Assembly (NCBI GenBank): GCA_003991915.1
Contig: RQTK01001105.1
Span: 1 to 64,000 of the forward strand
Direction: 5' to 3'
Source: Elysia chlorotica
Lineage: Eukaryota; Mollusca; Gastropoda; Plakobranchidae
Length of the DNA: 64,000 bases
A model generated the notes under the pieces. That model saw only the letters and a program-made list of their open reading frames with translations. It was not told the origin of the DNA and ran no database searches. Below, in pieces: positions 13,601-26,800 of the stretch. The translations under genes were made by a program, and so were the position numbers. How positions within the stretch are numbered: the stretch's first letter is position 1; every line of letters begins with the position of its first letter.

Positions 13601-14387
13601 ATGTTTTTTACACACTTGTGTGTAAACAGAGCTTGTAATAGACTAAAGCAACAAAGATTGGTGGTTAAAACTCTGCTATGTATTCAAATATTTACAAGGG
13701 AGGTAATTTTCTATAGAAAATACCGTATTTTGTAAACACTATACAGAAAAATATTTAAATTTAAAAAAAAAAACATGGCATTCTGTGTTCCATGGTCCAC
13801 TGCTCGTGCCTTGTGGTTGAGGACCACCCAGGAGTAAAAATGAGGGGGCCCAGGTATAACAAGCCCCACATCCTCCTCTGTGTTAAAGGCATATTTCGTG
13901 CCGCTCTTCTGCGGGAAACTGGCGCTGAAGCTGGGCTCTTCTGTGCCTATCTCTCTCTCTATCTGTCTGTCTTCTCTATGCAACTAGAACCATATTCGAT
14001 TGAGCAGAGTCAATGGAAAGAAATATACGCTGTTTTATCTAGAATTCCTAGAGTTATACATGTATTTTTACCTTTTGTGTGCATCTCATTATTTTGTTCA
14101 AATATCTCGATTTCCCTCTTTACAAAAACTTTTTTTTTAAATTTGGCCTATTACAAAAGAGATCTTTTTAAGCTAACAATAACAAACCACTTCAGTATCT
14201 TCAACCGGGAAAAATATAATTGTAATGTTTTGATTTTGGTTGTTTTGTTGTTTTTTTTTTTTTGTTTTTTTTTTTGGGGGGGGGCTCTCTCTCTCTTTCT
14301 CTCTCTGTCTGCCTGTCTTGTTTCTTTTTACCTTTATCTCCCACGCTCAATCTCTGTCCGTCAGTTTTTCTCTCTTCTCTATCTTTC

Positions 14388-14460
<73 letters not shown>

Positions 14461-14464
14461 ATCT

Positions 14465-14522
<58 letters not shown>

Positions 14523-17500
14523 AACGTGGAAGAAACGCGAATTCTAGACTAAAAAAAAAGAGTAAATGCACTCGTCTGAGGTTATTGACTAGTAAAACGA
14601 GTGGCGTCGCAAATTTCTGAGCGGGGTCAGAGGGCGACGCCTTGGCTTTGTTTGGCCTCTATAAATTCTGTCCGTGCAACCCTTCCGGCATGCAATGGCG
14701 CACATGCAAGGGCGCCCGGGCAGGCGACACCGGCTATTGTTTTTCAAATTATCACTAAATAAAATGTAAAATACGTATTTAAGCCCGTGATTTGTCAAAT
14801 ATCAATCCCAAATAATGAGAAAACTGAGCTATCGAGTGTTTGTTTATCTTTGAAATGGGAAAACCGAACCCTTCCCGCGCATGCGCCCGGTCAGGAAAGT
14901 TGCGACACCACTCATACCATAATGAAGAAAAGCTTTCAATATGCAAAACTTTTGTAAAATTCAGACTTTTTAATGTTTAAAACCCATATGTACTATCAGT
15001 TTATCAAATTGATACACTCAAAATGATAGTTGAAAGAAAAAAATCTAAATTAGATCTAGATCTAAAAAATGGTGCACCGGCGACACCACAGGGTTCGGTG
15101 ACGTCACACATTCCGATGACTAAAAAACAAATAAAAACAAACATATTTGCGTTGATTTTCACACACAACATAGATTTAACCTTATTAATTATAAAAAACA
15201 ACAGAAAAACTAAAAAAAAATTAGATTATAGGCACAACTTACCCATCCGAAAACACATCCTCTGTTCACGGCGCATTTGCACCACTTTAAAAAATCGCAA
15301 AAAATCGAAAACACAAACATCGGTTTTAAACCCGCGCACACAGCATCCAGAATAGTTGTATAATCCGTCAAAACGAAAAAGAATGTGAAAATCACACACA
15401 CGAAATCACAATTACGTTGCAAATGCAGAAAATGCGTTTTCAGTACAGTCTGTGTTTCCTGCCTTTATCCTTTTTTCCTAGTTGCCCAATGCAAAAAGAG
15501 TTAATTAAAGCCTTACTAAGAATATCTTTTCCCTTTTAACCCAATGGGAAAATGCCTTAAACAAATTAATTTTCAATTTCCCCAAAGGATTAGTAATTCT
15601 TATTTTATAAAAAGACAATTTTTCTTATAATAATGTTGAGAACAATTATGTCTTTTAATCACATCATTGATCTTCTTCTCAACAGGCCACCCACCTCTAC
15701 ATTGTGAGCTTTGGCTGCAATGCTAAGGCACATGATGGCGATGAACTCAGGCTTGTACTTCAGGCACAGCATGGTCAGCTGGGAGCTGGAGAGTCATGGA
15801 CAGAAATTTAAAATGAGAACAATAAATGTAATAGAATAAGATACCATTGGCTCTTATCAAATTTACTATACCAAACAAACCAAACTTATATGTTTTTTCA
15901 TCTTTTTTTTTTTTAAATAATTGTTTATGTTTGGGCAAGGGGGCAATAAATATTTTAACAGTGAAGTGAGTGAGTTTGTTTTACGGCACGTCAGCATGGT
16001 AACAGCGATATTGTGCCAATGAAAGTTTTTTTTCCCCTTTAACCTTAATTTTTTTTTCTTTTTTTTTTATAGTACATGATCGTGAACAAATTTGGACCAA
16101 ACCTGAACAGGTCTAAGCAGTGTGGCAACTAATTGAGTTATAAAATTTTAAAGGCGTAGAAGTCTATACGGATAAAGGATGCTACAATTATTGAAAGATC
16201 GACAGAGAGACCAAGGAAGGCGGACAAAGAAAGAATATCAGAAAAACACTGATTCAAAAACTGAAGTGGGTGGTATCTGTTCCCGTTTTTCATAACGAAG
16301 ATCAAGGAATCCTCTACCAATCAACCCACCAGTTAAGATACTTTTCGTCCAGTTACCCCAGGGACCCTCAATATTTTGTGAGTTAGACAGATAGTGTTCT
16401 CGAAGTAATACTATATCTTTCTATGTAAGAATTATTACATCCCATACAATGTAGCTATCATAAAAGATATATCTCGGATAGATCTAGCTTATGTTATTTT
16501 TAAACTCATGAAACTATTTTAGACGTTTAACAAGATCATTAAAACAAGAAAGCAATCATGGACACATACCTAGCCGTAGCTAAGTTGTAAGCATAGTGGC
16601 TGATATCCTTTGTGTTTTCAGCTGAAAAAAAAAGTAAAGAAAAAGAATACTTTACAAACGGTGCGTCTGAAAAAATCATTAGAATAAAAACTAAGTTTGA
16701 ACAAACTTTCCAACAGTGTATTTTGTAAAAGGAAATGTCAAACCATAATAAAAATATGCTGTTTTGAGGCTATGCATAAACCTCATTTGAAACAAAAGTA
16801 TCATTGATTTGGAAATTGTTGATGGTTAACATAGAATTAGTACATTATAATATGTTTCCCACATTATACTGCCAAATTTTGGGCTCTCCTACGAAAATTG
16901 CAAAACCACTAGTTAAAAACTTAGAAGTGAAATTCAGTAAAAGAAATATATAGATTAAATTCCCCATGAAATTTACAACAACGATCATTTAATTGGATAC
17001 AAGTGAAAGAATCTTCTTTAGCTACTGGAATGAAAGAATATAGTAATTAATGATGGTCTTAAATATGGACTGTTAGCGTTTAAAAGTTCTGGATCCGCCT
17101 TTGTCTCACACCTACTTGTCCAATTTCAATAGACGACCCACCAACGGAAGTTCTACGATAGTGTGTTGGGTAGAAAAAATAGCATTATCCTACAAGTTCT
17201 ATAACATAAGATTCTAGATAAAGAAATCAGAGCAGTGTATGGAAGAGCATTAATTTAATATATCAGCTCATTCTTTCTATATACACCACTTTTAAAAATT
17301 TAACAAATCATCATTCACATGGTATTAGTCAAAGATGTCAATACTCACATCCTAGCAGGCTGCACATCTTCACCACAAAGTTGTGGGGGTGGATAATGGA
17401 CAAGTTGAAACCTAAAATAATGTTTTTAAAAAAAAAAGGAAGAAAAAAGTTTCTACATTTAAGACTAGAATTTTATCAAATACACAAATTACATTTTAAA

Positions 17501-20500
17501 ACAAGCGAGTTATAGAAAGTGGAAGAGGTGGAGAGAACACAATAAAACAGTTCAGTGATCAGCTTCTGGAGCAGTTTCTTCCAACAAAAACAGGACAGAG
17601 TTTTGTAGAGCTCAGAAAGTACCTGGAAGAAATCATGGGTGGAGGATTTATTAACAATTCATCAAACCAAATAATCGAAAATAAATAAAAAATGAAAACT
17701 TACGACCTGCCAAATCACTAAATGCAGCAACCAATAAGGTTAAAAGCTGCAAGTATTTCAAGAGGATATTTTCCTCCTTAATTCCAGTGCCTTAGCCAGA
17801 AAGAAAAAAAACTGTACTTCAGGAACAGTTAATTTTTCTTAATTTTTTTTCTTCGACAGATGGCAATAGAAAGGCTAAGCCACCTATACATTATGACAAC
17901 ACTCACCTTTTAAAAGATTAGCTCTACCATAGGCATTTTTTTTATTTTGCTGTTATGTTCAATTGATTTTCTTTAACCAATATGCATATTTACATATTAG
18001 CGATGACTATATTGTTTGATTGCAGGCTTTAGAATGAGAGACATTTTGAATGTCTTGGAGAAACTCTGGTACCTATATATTCAGTCACATTCTCATGTTC
18101 GAATCAATCTGTGTCAAACTCATACATCAGTTTTGTAAAGTAAATTGAAATAGAGCCATGCACAATAAAAAAAAATTCAAGTTTGCTTTACATAACCACG
18201 TAATATATAAATAACTCAATCACATACAATACATTTTATCTCAATGAGCTAGCTGTGAAACAAATCAAAAGGCATTGAGACACTTGAAGTGAGGCTCGAG
18301 AGGTTTCCTTTGGCAGCGGTGTAAACCAAGTACCAAAGCAGCTTGTATAAACCCTTACAATTGTGAAATTGTAGGTGGGTCTCAAGCTAGACTTAGGTGG
18401 TTGGTGTCACCACTGGCAGAAACATCACTAGGGAGTTAATAAAGCTTAACTCAACCTACCAATCACAGCGTAGATTTCAGCCTCACACTCAAGAATAATC
18501 TTGCGCATGTCCTGGTACGCCTGTGGGGAAGAGAGCCACATGTTTACAAGCACAGGCTCTTTGACCACAGATCATAAACACTAAAGAGAAAAGCTTGATG
18601 AGTAACACACTTCAACTAATTCAAATTGATTATCTCAGGAGCAAGCTAAAGTCCTCTCACACCAGTGCACAATCATGAGGTCTAAAGTCAGACTATTGTT
18701 GAATGGGTGCAAGTCTCAAGTCTTTTTGTTTAGCACAGCTTTGAAAGCATTTTTAGAGCTCTAGAAAGCTGCAAGAACTCTTCTGGGGTCAGCAAATATA
18801 CACACTGTAGGCGTTTACTCTGGGTCTAAAATTGCAGTTCCAATACTGCTGAATATTTTTATTTTTGAAAATACATTTTGAAAATCATGCATGGTTTTTC
18901 AACTGTCGTCCCCTCAAAATGCATAACATCAGGTCTGTTATAGATACTGGCAATCATAACCCTCCATTTCTTTCCAATTCTGCTATCAGCTGCTTGAAGA
19001 ATTAATAAAAGGGTTTTTTTTTTATTGTAAAGACGGTAATTTCTGCATGGTCTACCGCTGCTTTTCACCCCCTTTTTCTTACTAATCCCCTCTGTTTATG
19101 CCCAACAAATTTTAAAGCATTTCTCTAATGCTTTCAAGTAATGATCTTTTGCATATCAGGATATTTAAGCAAACAGAAGGGGGAAAATGGCATTTTTCCA
19201 CCTGCTTGTTACAGAAGATTGTCACAATAAGAGGACTTGAGCTTACTTATAAATCATAAGGTGTAAAAATAAAATAAAATACAATTTCAAAAAAATATTA
19301 AAACTTTTGCATTTATTTCAATGTAATAGGAGCAAGCAAAGCATGCATTAACTCACAAGCGACTTTTGCAACAAATGTGCTCACATTCTTGCAGGTTCTG
19401 TAGGAAAGCATCAAATAATGTATACCCCCCAGCCCCCTTGAGTTTCGGCCAACATTTACAAATGATGATGGAAACAGGTTACACCAGCCAAATATCTTTC
19501 TTTCAGTTTCAGTTTTTAGGAGCCCAAATCAATAGTATTTAATTCTTTTCTCAGGGTTTTTGTACTAACGTTTGAGACCATCAAAAAATATTTATGGGAA
19601 AAATTCAATTTTTTCGCCTATCACTTTGTATTTGAAATTCAACTATTGTACAATATAGCTAGATTAAATTCTTTTAAAGAAACACTGATAACATCCAAAT
19701 CTTGAAAAGATCAGTCGTGAGTGAGTTAATACTTCTTCTTTTCAAGTAAAGGGAAAAATCATGACTTAGTGACAATAAATGAGTTCAACCACCAAGGTTC
19801 GAAAATCTGTTATGCACGTCTGAGAAATGCATAATGTTATTTGCAACTCACCACTTTTAAGAATTTCCGAATTTAAAATGTGATCTATTACTTTTGCTGC
19901 AGCTCTCGACTTGCAGGTACCATAATTCGGAGACCATTCGCCAATGGCAACTTTTGTAATCCTAAAAGTCCAGCCACACGATCACTATGCTTCGCAGCAC
20001 TTAACGTTACAGATGAAATGTTCTCTCTCTCAAACGGTATTTATTTTCCCTCATGGAATTATAACAAAACTTTCACAAGTGTGAGCTTTAGAATGGAATT
20101 GTCAACATCCATTATCTATTTTCCAATTTATAGGTTTTTACAGATTGAATATTAAAAGTGAAGGTTGGTTCCTCAACGTTTTATATCAGCAACTAGGCTA
20201 TATTGCAGACGGGTCTCAAGAAAAATATAACATGACATAGAGACAGGACAGGGATTCCAAACTTCAGTCTCAGCCGGACATAATGTACTGACAGACAAAT
20301 GTCTTCTTAATAGTAAATTATAAAATAAATGCCTAGGAAAAAAAACTTATAACTGAACTATTTTGAGTCTGTGACACTCAAACAAAAATTCACTTACCCC
20401 ACTCTCTGTATTGCAGTTGTTCTGCAACAGAGTCTCCATCTTGGTTCTCCACAGGCAGTCCATTTCATAGGTCATCTGGTCCGACTTGTCCAGAAACTCA

Positions 20501-21385
20501 CGGTTCTTGTTGCTGCGGATCACTTCTACTGCAGACCGCACCAAGTGCTCCAGTTTACAAAAGCTCTCTTCCACTTTGCCGCCAGCAAATGCAAATGCAA
20601 CTGCAAGATGCTGAGAAAGACATTATTAAATGTGGTATTATATTTTTAACAGAGGATGGTGTACTCTCACCCAAAAGTGAAATAATGAATGTAGAATTTA
20701 GATTGATAACAAGGAATTATATAGGAAAAGCTGGAACCAGTTCAACCCATACAGTTTGTCTTGAAAATCCATATCCAATGATAGGTGATCGCTTTCTTAA
20801 TGTCAAACTTGAACAAATAAGCTACTACACAGATGCCCCCCCCCAAAAAAAAACCCATCAAGAGCTGTACAAGTTACATGTCTAAGAATTTTTGTCCACA
20901 GCTGGTGATCAATCCTACTGAGAGGAAACAAAATCTGACCAGATTTTTATTCTACCAGGGGGATTCAATGAAGGACCTACCAAGTAACCAGAAAACGAGT
21001 GTTAAATTAACTTTTTCCCCGTATACAGGCCTGCCTACTTGAAAAAGTCCCATTTAGGTACTTCCATAGCAAAAAATAGGTATTTTTCAGGAAAAATAGG
21101 TACAAAAGCAGTTTTTATCTATTAATTGTATCAGTGTTAATCATGATACATGTACTCAGTACATGTGTATAGGGAGTGTCTATACACACTAAAGATGTAT
21201 AGTGCTTCTGCCTCAATATTGCTATAAACAAAAACAAAAAATTGAATAAATAAATAAATAAAACCAAAAACCTATTGTCGATTATATAAATACCTTGGGG
21301 GTAATTTTGTGACCACATTTGTCTTTTAAACTCTTACCCACTATAAAACAAATTGTTTAACTACACTTTTCTATAAAAAAAAATC

Positions 21386-21437
<52 letters not shown>

Positions 21438-23889
21438 CAGATAAAGACGTATGCAGAAAGAGGGGGCAATAAGAACGAAGCGTATAGACTCAGCCTTGTG
21501 TATAATGTGATCGGCCAAGTCCCGCCAATCACGCTTTGTAATCCCGTCGCCGTATAGGATCTTCCATGTGACCCATTATCTAAATTCTAAAGCACGTCGG
21601 TGCACTGGTAAAATATAAATCGAGATTCGATCTAGCTTTGTTCCAGAGTTCCATCTCAAATGTGTTGGTCGTTTGGATACAGTGTAGCTTCTCAAAGACA
21701 AAGCGCCTTAGCAGAACCAGGTTTCTATATAAAGATCATGATGCTAGTTTGAATTAGATCTACGTTACTTTTCTTGAATGCAAAAGTACACGGGCGCATG
21801 TTTCGCAAAAGAATGTTAAACCGTAGACGCCGACAACCAAGTCAAGTTAGATGGAAAAAAAAAACTAGGCTGATCAACTTTAAGAACAATCAGAATGATT
21901 AGCTGGAAATAACGCCAGGCCCCGGTGACTGGATGTGAAGATTGAAAGATCGGTATTAATTGGACGAATAAAAGATAACTGAATTTTCAACCTGTTTCCC
22001 TCGCGGAAGATTCGTGCACGGGAAGGAGTTGTAAATAAGGACGAAGGTCAAGGGCTGGATGTTAAGATGGTATTAATCGCACGAATAAACGATTAACTAG
22101 ATCTACGTTACGGTACTTGTTTGTAAACGTATATTGAGCTCATGGTAACGCAAATCAGAATCATTACTAGCTTGACTGGGAACTGAAAGTCCAAGATAGA
22201 GAGATTGGTATGATTCGGACGAATGAACGCAAGAGAAAACAAAGTTGGGACTGGTCCGTATCAATAAGTTGTTGAATAACCCAATCTCGATAGCAATGTC
22301 TACCAAGTATAGCAAAAAAAAGAGAAAAATATCATCTATCGATAAAATAAATGAATCGTTCATAAATTTTATTTCGCCCACGCACAAAACACTGGAAACT
22401 TTCTTTATTCATCTCTGGTTTCGGTTGCGTGATTGAGAGGAAAACCGTAGCCGTATCTCAAATTAATACATTATCTTTATTGCGAAAAACGGCGGTGTTG
22501 CACGGACGGTTGTATATTTTCATATTTTTTTTTACGTATCGGCGTATTTGGGTAGAAAATTTAACGAAAAATAGCGAAGCGTACGGGTTGGCAGCTTGGG
22601 GAGGTGTACTTTCAGTACCCTTTCGATCATCTCATACACTAAGATCTAAGAGAACAGGCTTCGATAAAGAGCGCATGTCCCTAGCTAGGCCTATGACAAA
22701 ATACGGCGACAAGACGGACTCGGATGAAATGTAATAGGTGCGGACCATGAGCTTTCTGCCGGCGCAGAAACGGGCTAGTCTTGGGTTTCTTGATGAGCAG
22801 CGAACAGAGGCAGATATTGAAAAAAAAAAATCGGCGATCGCGCTGCTATGCTGAATATCTTCACAGTTTGAAAAATCGGTACATTTCCGTGGAAATCGGG
22901 AAATCGGGATTGACGACGAAAATCGGTACGTACCGATCAAATCGGTACAAGTAGGCAGGTCTGCGTTTAATATTAGATCTTTAAGGTCCGTGGTCAGGAT
23001 CATTACGAGAAAACTCGTCAGATTTCTACAATTAGGTTTTTCCCCGTATATGTAGGGCATATTACAAATAACTGGAAGAAAAGGTCCAGGCAATTAAATG
23101 TGGTCTGAGGGTTCATTATCAAATTACCAGTCTGGGGTACTGCCGCACTGTTCTGTACATGAAGAATCTGTGCATGAAGATGATACTAGTGTTCATCGCC
23201 AGTTGCGTCCTACAAAACAAGACAAAATCATTGTTAACAGTAAAAAATATTTACTTTACCAATAATATTTAAACAAATTTTTTTTTTGCAGTAGAAAAAT
23301 GACTTTTTTAAGCTAAACAAAGGAAAAAAAACAAGAATAAACAAATAAAGAATACATATATATACTAAATGACAAAAATTGAAACCTTGCAGTTTTAAAT
23401 ATTAAACTCAAGCCTACTAGTCAAGCACCTGGATCATACATTCATAGTAAAAAAAAAACACTGCACTTATTCCACTCCCAGACGATCCAACAAGCTAGGA
23501 GGAAGAAATTCTCAAGAACTTTAGAGACACAGAGAGGTTAAAACAAAACATTTATGGCTCCCGATTCTCCATACAAAGTTTTCTTGCTGCAAGCCCAGAC
23601 AAGTCTTGAGGTTAAAAAAAAAAAATTTTCTTTCTACAAATCTGGAATTTAGATAATTGATGCTAAAAATCGTCTATTTTCAATGTAATCAGCATTTAAC
23701 ATTTACAAGGAGGTTATATCTGATATATACTTACAGGCGAGACTTGGAACCAATGGTCTGAATGAGCATGGCCATCTTGGTCCGGAAAGTCTGCTCCTGT
23801 GTTGATGGAATACCTGTTTTGTATGAAGGCGTATTACGAAGATCTTCCTCCACAAAGAGCCATTTGAAACCACAGCCCATCTCATCCAT
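9156..23889 (-). CDS. CCNT: Cyclin T (P-TEFb cyclin subunit)
   Basis: Cyclin T activates CDK9; P-TEFb phosphorylates the RNA polymerase II tail and releases paused polymerase in the nucleus. Ten coding exons, 5' to 3': 23889-23735, 23209-23128, 20610-20398, 18520-18460, 17411-17349, 16621-16570, 15785-15695, 12983-12911, 12140-12067, 11912-9156. All have AG/GT borders and the phases close, giving 1206 residues (human CCNT1 has 726). Residues 1-288 hold both cyclin boxes: an FKWLFVEEDL start like human RWYFTREQL, then INTAIVYMHRF-like MNTSIIFMHRF, KVEE at 91-94, GFNLSIIHPHNFVVK and DGKNWYQAFD. Residues 289-1206 are one exon, rich in Q, H and S, with His-rich blocks and four LKIK/LRIR motifs, as in the CCNT1 tail. 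The start ATG (GGACCATGG) follows a plausible acceptor, so an upstream 5'UTR exon is likely. The first box is diverged: AGGK where human has AAK. T1 and T2 cannot be told apart. Confidence 0.93.
10560..11500 (-). repeat. CAG/CAT triplet runs in the cyclin T terminal exon
   Basis: Imperfect CAG, CAA and CAT runs code for poly-Q and poly-H blocks. Two clear ones lie at about 10563-10620 (a His run followed by Gln) and 11380-11400 (Gln). Several shorter runs lie between. Being coding triplet repeats, they are likely to vary in length between individuals. Confidence 0.8.
12394..12545 (+). repeat. Fragment of the left end of the TIR element at 21026
   Basis: The words catttaggtact, agcaaaaaatagg and tttttcagg, and the ending gggagtgtct, occur here in the same order and spacing as at 21048-21180. 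That stretch is just inside the left inverted repeat of the element at 21026-22963. This copy has no inverted repeat of its own. It sits in the cyclin T intron between exons 8 and 9. Confidence 0.7.
13230..13328 (+). repeat. Direct repeat, left copy (pair with 15482)
   Basis: About 95 bases starting at 'cccaatgcaaaaagagtt' match 15482-15580 with only a few differences. The two copies bracket about 2.15 kb of cyclin T intron 7. That interval contains the long CT microsatellite and GC-richer segments with gcgcatgcgcccgg. Confidence 0.8.
14280..14522 (+). repeat. (CT)n microsatellite
   Basis: This is a CT/TCT-rich stretch. From about 14392 it is a nearly pure (CT)n run with small interruptions. 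ORFs reading Ser-Leu or Arg-Glu repeats through it, on either strand, are not genes. Confidence 0.95.
15482..15580 (+). repeat. Direct repeat, right copy (pair with 13230)
   Basis: See the left copy. The match runs from 'cccaatgcaaaaagagtt' to 'acaaattaattttcaattt'. It lies about 100 bases downstream, on the plus strand, of a gcgacaccac-containing segment, and just 3' (on the minus strand, 5') of cyclin T exon 7. Confidence 0.8.
21026..22963. mobile_element. Putative non-autonomous DNA transposon with inverted termini
   Basis: The left end reads CAGGCCTGCCTACTTG and the right end, reverse-complemented, CAGACCTGCCTACTTG: 15 of 16 bases match. The interval is 1938 bp and lies inside cyclin T intron 2. 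Near the right end atcggtac is repeated, including the palindrome cggtacgtaccg, like subterminal transposase-binding repeats. CAG termini suggest hAT, but the 8 bases flanking each end do not match, so no target-site duplication supports that. A (GA)n run is at 21390-21436. Internal ORFs are short and resemble no transposase I know, so it is probably non-autonomous. Confidence 0.55.
21390..21436 (+). repeat. (GA)n microsatellite
   Basis: A pure ga dinucleotide run, located inside the inverted-repeat element. Confidence 0.95.
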
Positions 23890-26800
23890 GGTCCCTGCCA
23901 ATGCAACCAGTATAAACAAACATTTAAAAACAAGTTTCACTTCAAATGAGCGAACTTAAAATCTAAGACGACAGAAGGGACATTGCTGTGTTTCACTTCC
24001 ACTGACGGTGAAATCTAAATTAATATTTACATTCCGGCAATTTCCTAAAGGTCACTTCTTTTTGTCAGTTCATTTCTTTGAGAAAAAAAACGTAAGCGTC
24101 AGACAATACAATGTTAAGTCTGCTTTTGCGATAAGTGCCGATGCAATGTTATCCTAAAGGGTAGCATCATGAGTAGCAAATAACGTTACTTTTGAAAAAT
24201 CTTAACAATGAAATATCCTCGGAACAAATAACTTGAAATAGCGAGGCTTACCCAAATTGACATTGAATGCAAAAATGAGCGGCACATGTACTACCGTAAA
24301 TCGAAACTTCAAGGTTAAAAAAAAAGGTCCCGTTTAGAACGGAAAAGCGACGTTGAATCGTTTTCACACTTATTTTAATTAACAGTCGTGCTGACCAGAT
24401 AGATTTAGTGATTCTATTTTGTCTTTCGGGACAGTCCGTGGAAAACGCTGCTGTAGAAAATCGCGGATCCCCTGTAAAATGTGATATCTACCACGTCTAA
24501 TCGTTCCAGCGGAAGTTTGATTGGATAGAAGTCGGAGGTTAGAAATTTCACTGAAAATTGCCAGATCACGGCACAGAAAACCCCCCTAAAAATCGTCAAA
24601 AACATGGACGACGGACTGATGTACAAACTGTAACAGTATGTAAGGGGATCCACGGGCTATTCGCAGATACACTGAATATTTGTGGATCCACGGATGAGTG
24701 ACTAGGGAGTCCTTCAACACAATAAAATGTTAACCAAGAAAGGATTTTATTTTTTCTTTACATCTAGACTTTAGATCTACAGAAATTGAATAAGTGGTTA
24801 TAATTACAATAGCTACATAAATATAAATGTATTTTTCTTCTTCTTTATATAATATCCAAGCAAAAACCAAGCCCTCTTTAGTGTGTTGGTTGGGGTCAGA
24901 ACCTGTATGGAAGACTTTCTACAATGCTTGCACCTCCTAATCAGTGATGATGGTGACAAAAAGCGAAAAAGGAGGAAAACTTTTCGCAGTCCACCCAAAA
25001 AGCTATTTTGCGTAACATACCCGATGATACCGTTACCAATTTGTAAAAAGTCAATTCGCATAATTATACGTAAGCGGTGAAAAAGACATTTTAAATGAAA
25101 GACCAAAGTCTACAGTTTTCAAACCTGCAATATTTTTTTAATTCTATCTATAGTGGTTCAAAAGAATATATGAATGCTGGCAAACCCCGAAAAATACTGC
25201 AGTTTCATGGGTATTGCTGGCTTTTTTCTTCCTTTGAGTTGTACATAGGATTATAATTCTAAAGCTAGCTATAGTCCTATTAATACTTACATTATAAATT
25301 TAAAGGCCAACTATTCGAGTATCTTCTTGATTTTAGTTTCACACATAGATCTATGTTTGTAGCCACTCGAATCTGAATTTATTTTTCACTGTAGCATCTA
25401 TTTCCTTTGCACGCCCAAGTTCGCTGTTATTCAGTGATCATGGCGATACCGGCCGTTGTTTAATTATCAAGGTCTAGATTATAAAACCTAGAACATAAAA
25501 AGTGCTGTATCAAGTGAAAGAATATCACCAATACTGCCAACTTTTGAGAAAGCAAATACAGATTTTTAGCGCGATTAGTCGCTGCAAACCTAATCAATGG
25601 CCGCGCTATCAATATTGACTTATAACACAAGTTTGACCATAGCTTTACAAACTGAACCAAGGAATAGTGTCATTTAATAAATGCCTTTTTGATGTTTTTT
25701 CTCTTCTTTTGTGTGTGTTTGTTTGTTTTTTTTTTTTTTTTTTTTTTTTTTTTATTTTCGTTTCTAGTGTCAGAAACACCACGTTAGCAATATCCAGGTT
25801 TCGAGTTAATAAATATAATATTTTCCAGATGGTTGACTAAAGAATGTGAGCTTTCTAGCGTGCCCAAATCAGTTGGAAATAACACCATTCTCATTGACTG
25901 AACAACCACTAGGGGACAAATCCAACTTTTAATTTGCCCAGTTGGCGGCCTCAAACTAGGCACCTACTGAGACGCTCTGCCACTAGAGCCAGTTCGTTCC
26001 TATATTATATCACAGAATTAGATCTAAATCTATACCATCGGACATCAACTAGATTTAGAATATAAAGCTACAGTCTAGATCTAGATCTAGATTCACCTTC
26101 ACGAGATGTAGTGTCACTTCGGAACGACAGATAGGTTTGTTTAGATTAGGGGCATGTCTTCCATCGGCAATCTAGCGGGGAATGCCACAAATCGGGTGTC
26201 ACCGAAAAGATCGTAAATGTACGAAAATGATCGAAAATCTAGATGTCCATATGGGACACAAAAGGTGACATCGGTTTGGCTTGAGTTGCAACAGCAATAA
26301 TCCGTTTCACGGTTTGTGATATCAGATCCAAATCCCGATAACGAATACATATTAAGCGAGATTTATATTGAGATGTGAAAGCTGTGAAGAGAATTTAAAT
26401 AATTTTAGCCCAAGAATAAAAGAGTGGGCACAAAATCTTGTACAGTAAGTAACATCTTTGAGTAAATGCAATAATGCGCCGACCAACGGGGATGTGTGTG
26501 TGTGTGTGAAAGAGTAGCAGTTTGCGCCTTGCACTACAAAATACGAAATTGTCTGATCGTGCGAGAGTAAGAACTGTGAGGGGATCGGCGCTTGACAAAG
26601 AAGATGGTTTTAAGTCTAAATCAGTCTGTGAAGATGGTTTAAAGTCTAAATCAGTTTATCCGGTCGCCCTAAAGGTGCATTCTTGGAAACAAACTCTCCG
26701 CCAGCAGCTGTCAGTAAAGCTTTGGGATTCCCGGATGGACAGCATAATTGCCGATATAGTGGTACACTATTTACCGCATTTTTTTTATCGAAAAGAGCCG

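Noticed and set aside
13792-14547. A 251-codon ORF on the plus strand
   Set aside because: Its second half is the CT microsatellite read as Ser-Leu repeats and the first half matches no family. It lies inside a cyclin T intron on the opposite strand.
17560-17790. Extra cyclin T exon between exons 4 and 5
   Set aside because: Exons at 18520-18460 and 17411-17349 join in phase and give an uninterrupted match to the family, so nothing is missing there.
24000-24054. Candidate last exon for PSMA4 (minus strand, after tttag at about 24047)
   Set aside because: The phase fits and a short frame is open, but the predicted residues share nothing with the conserved PSMA4 tail.
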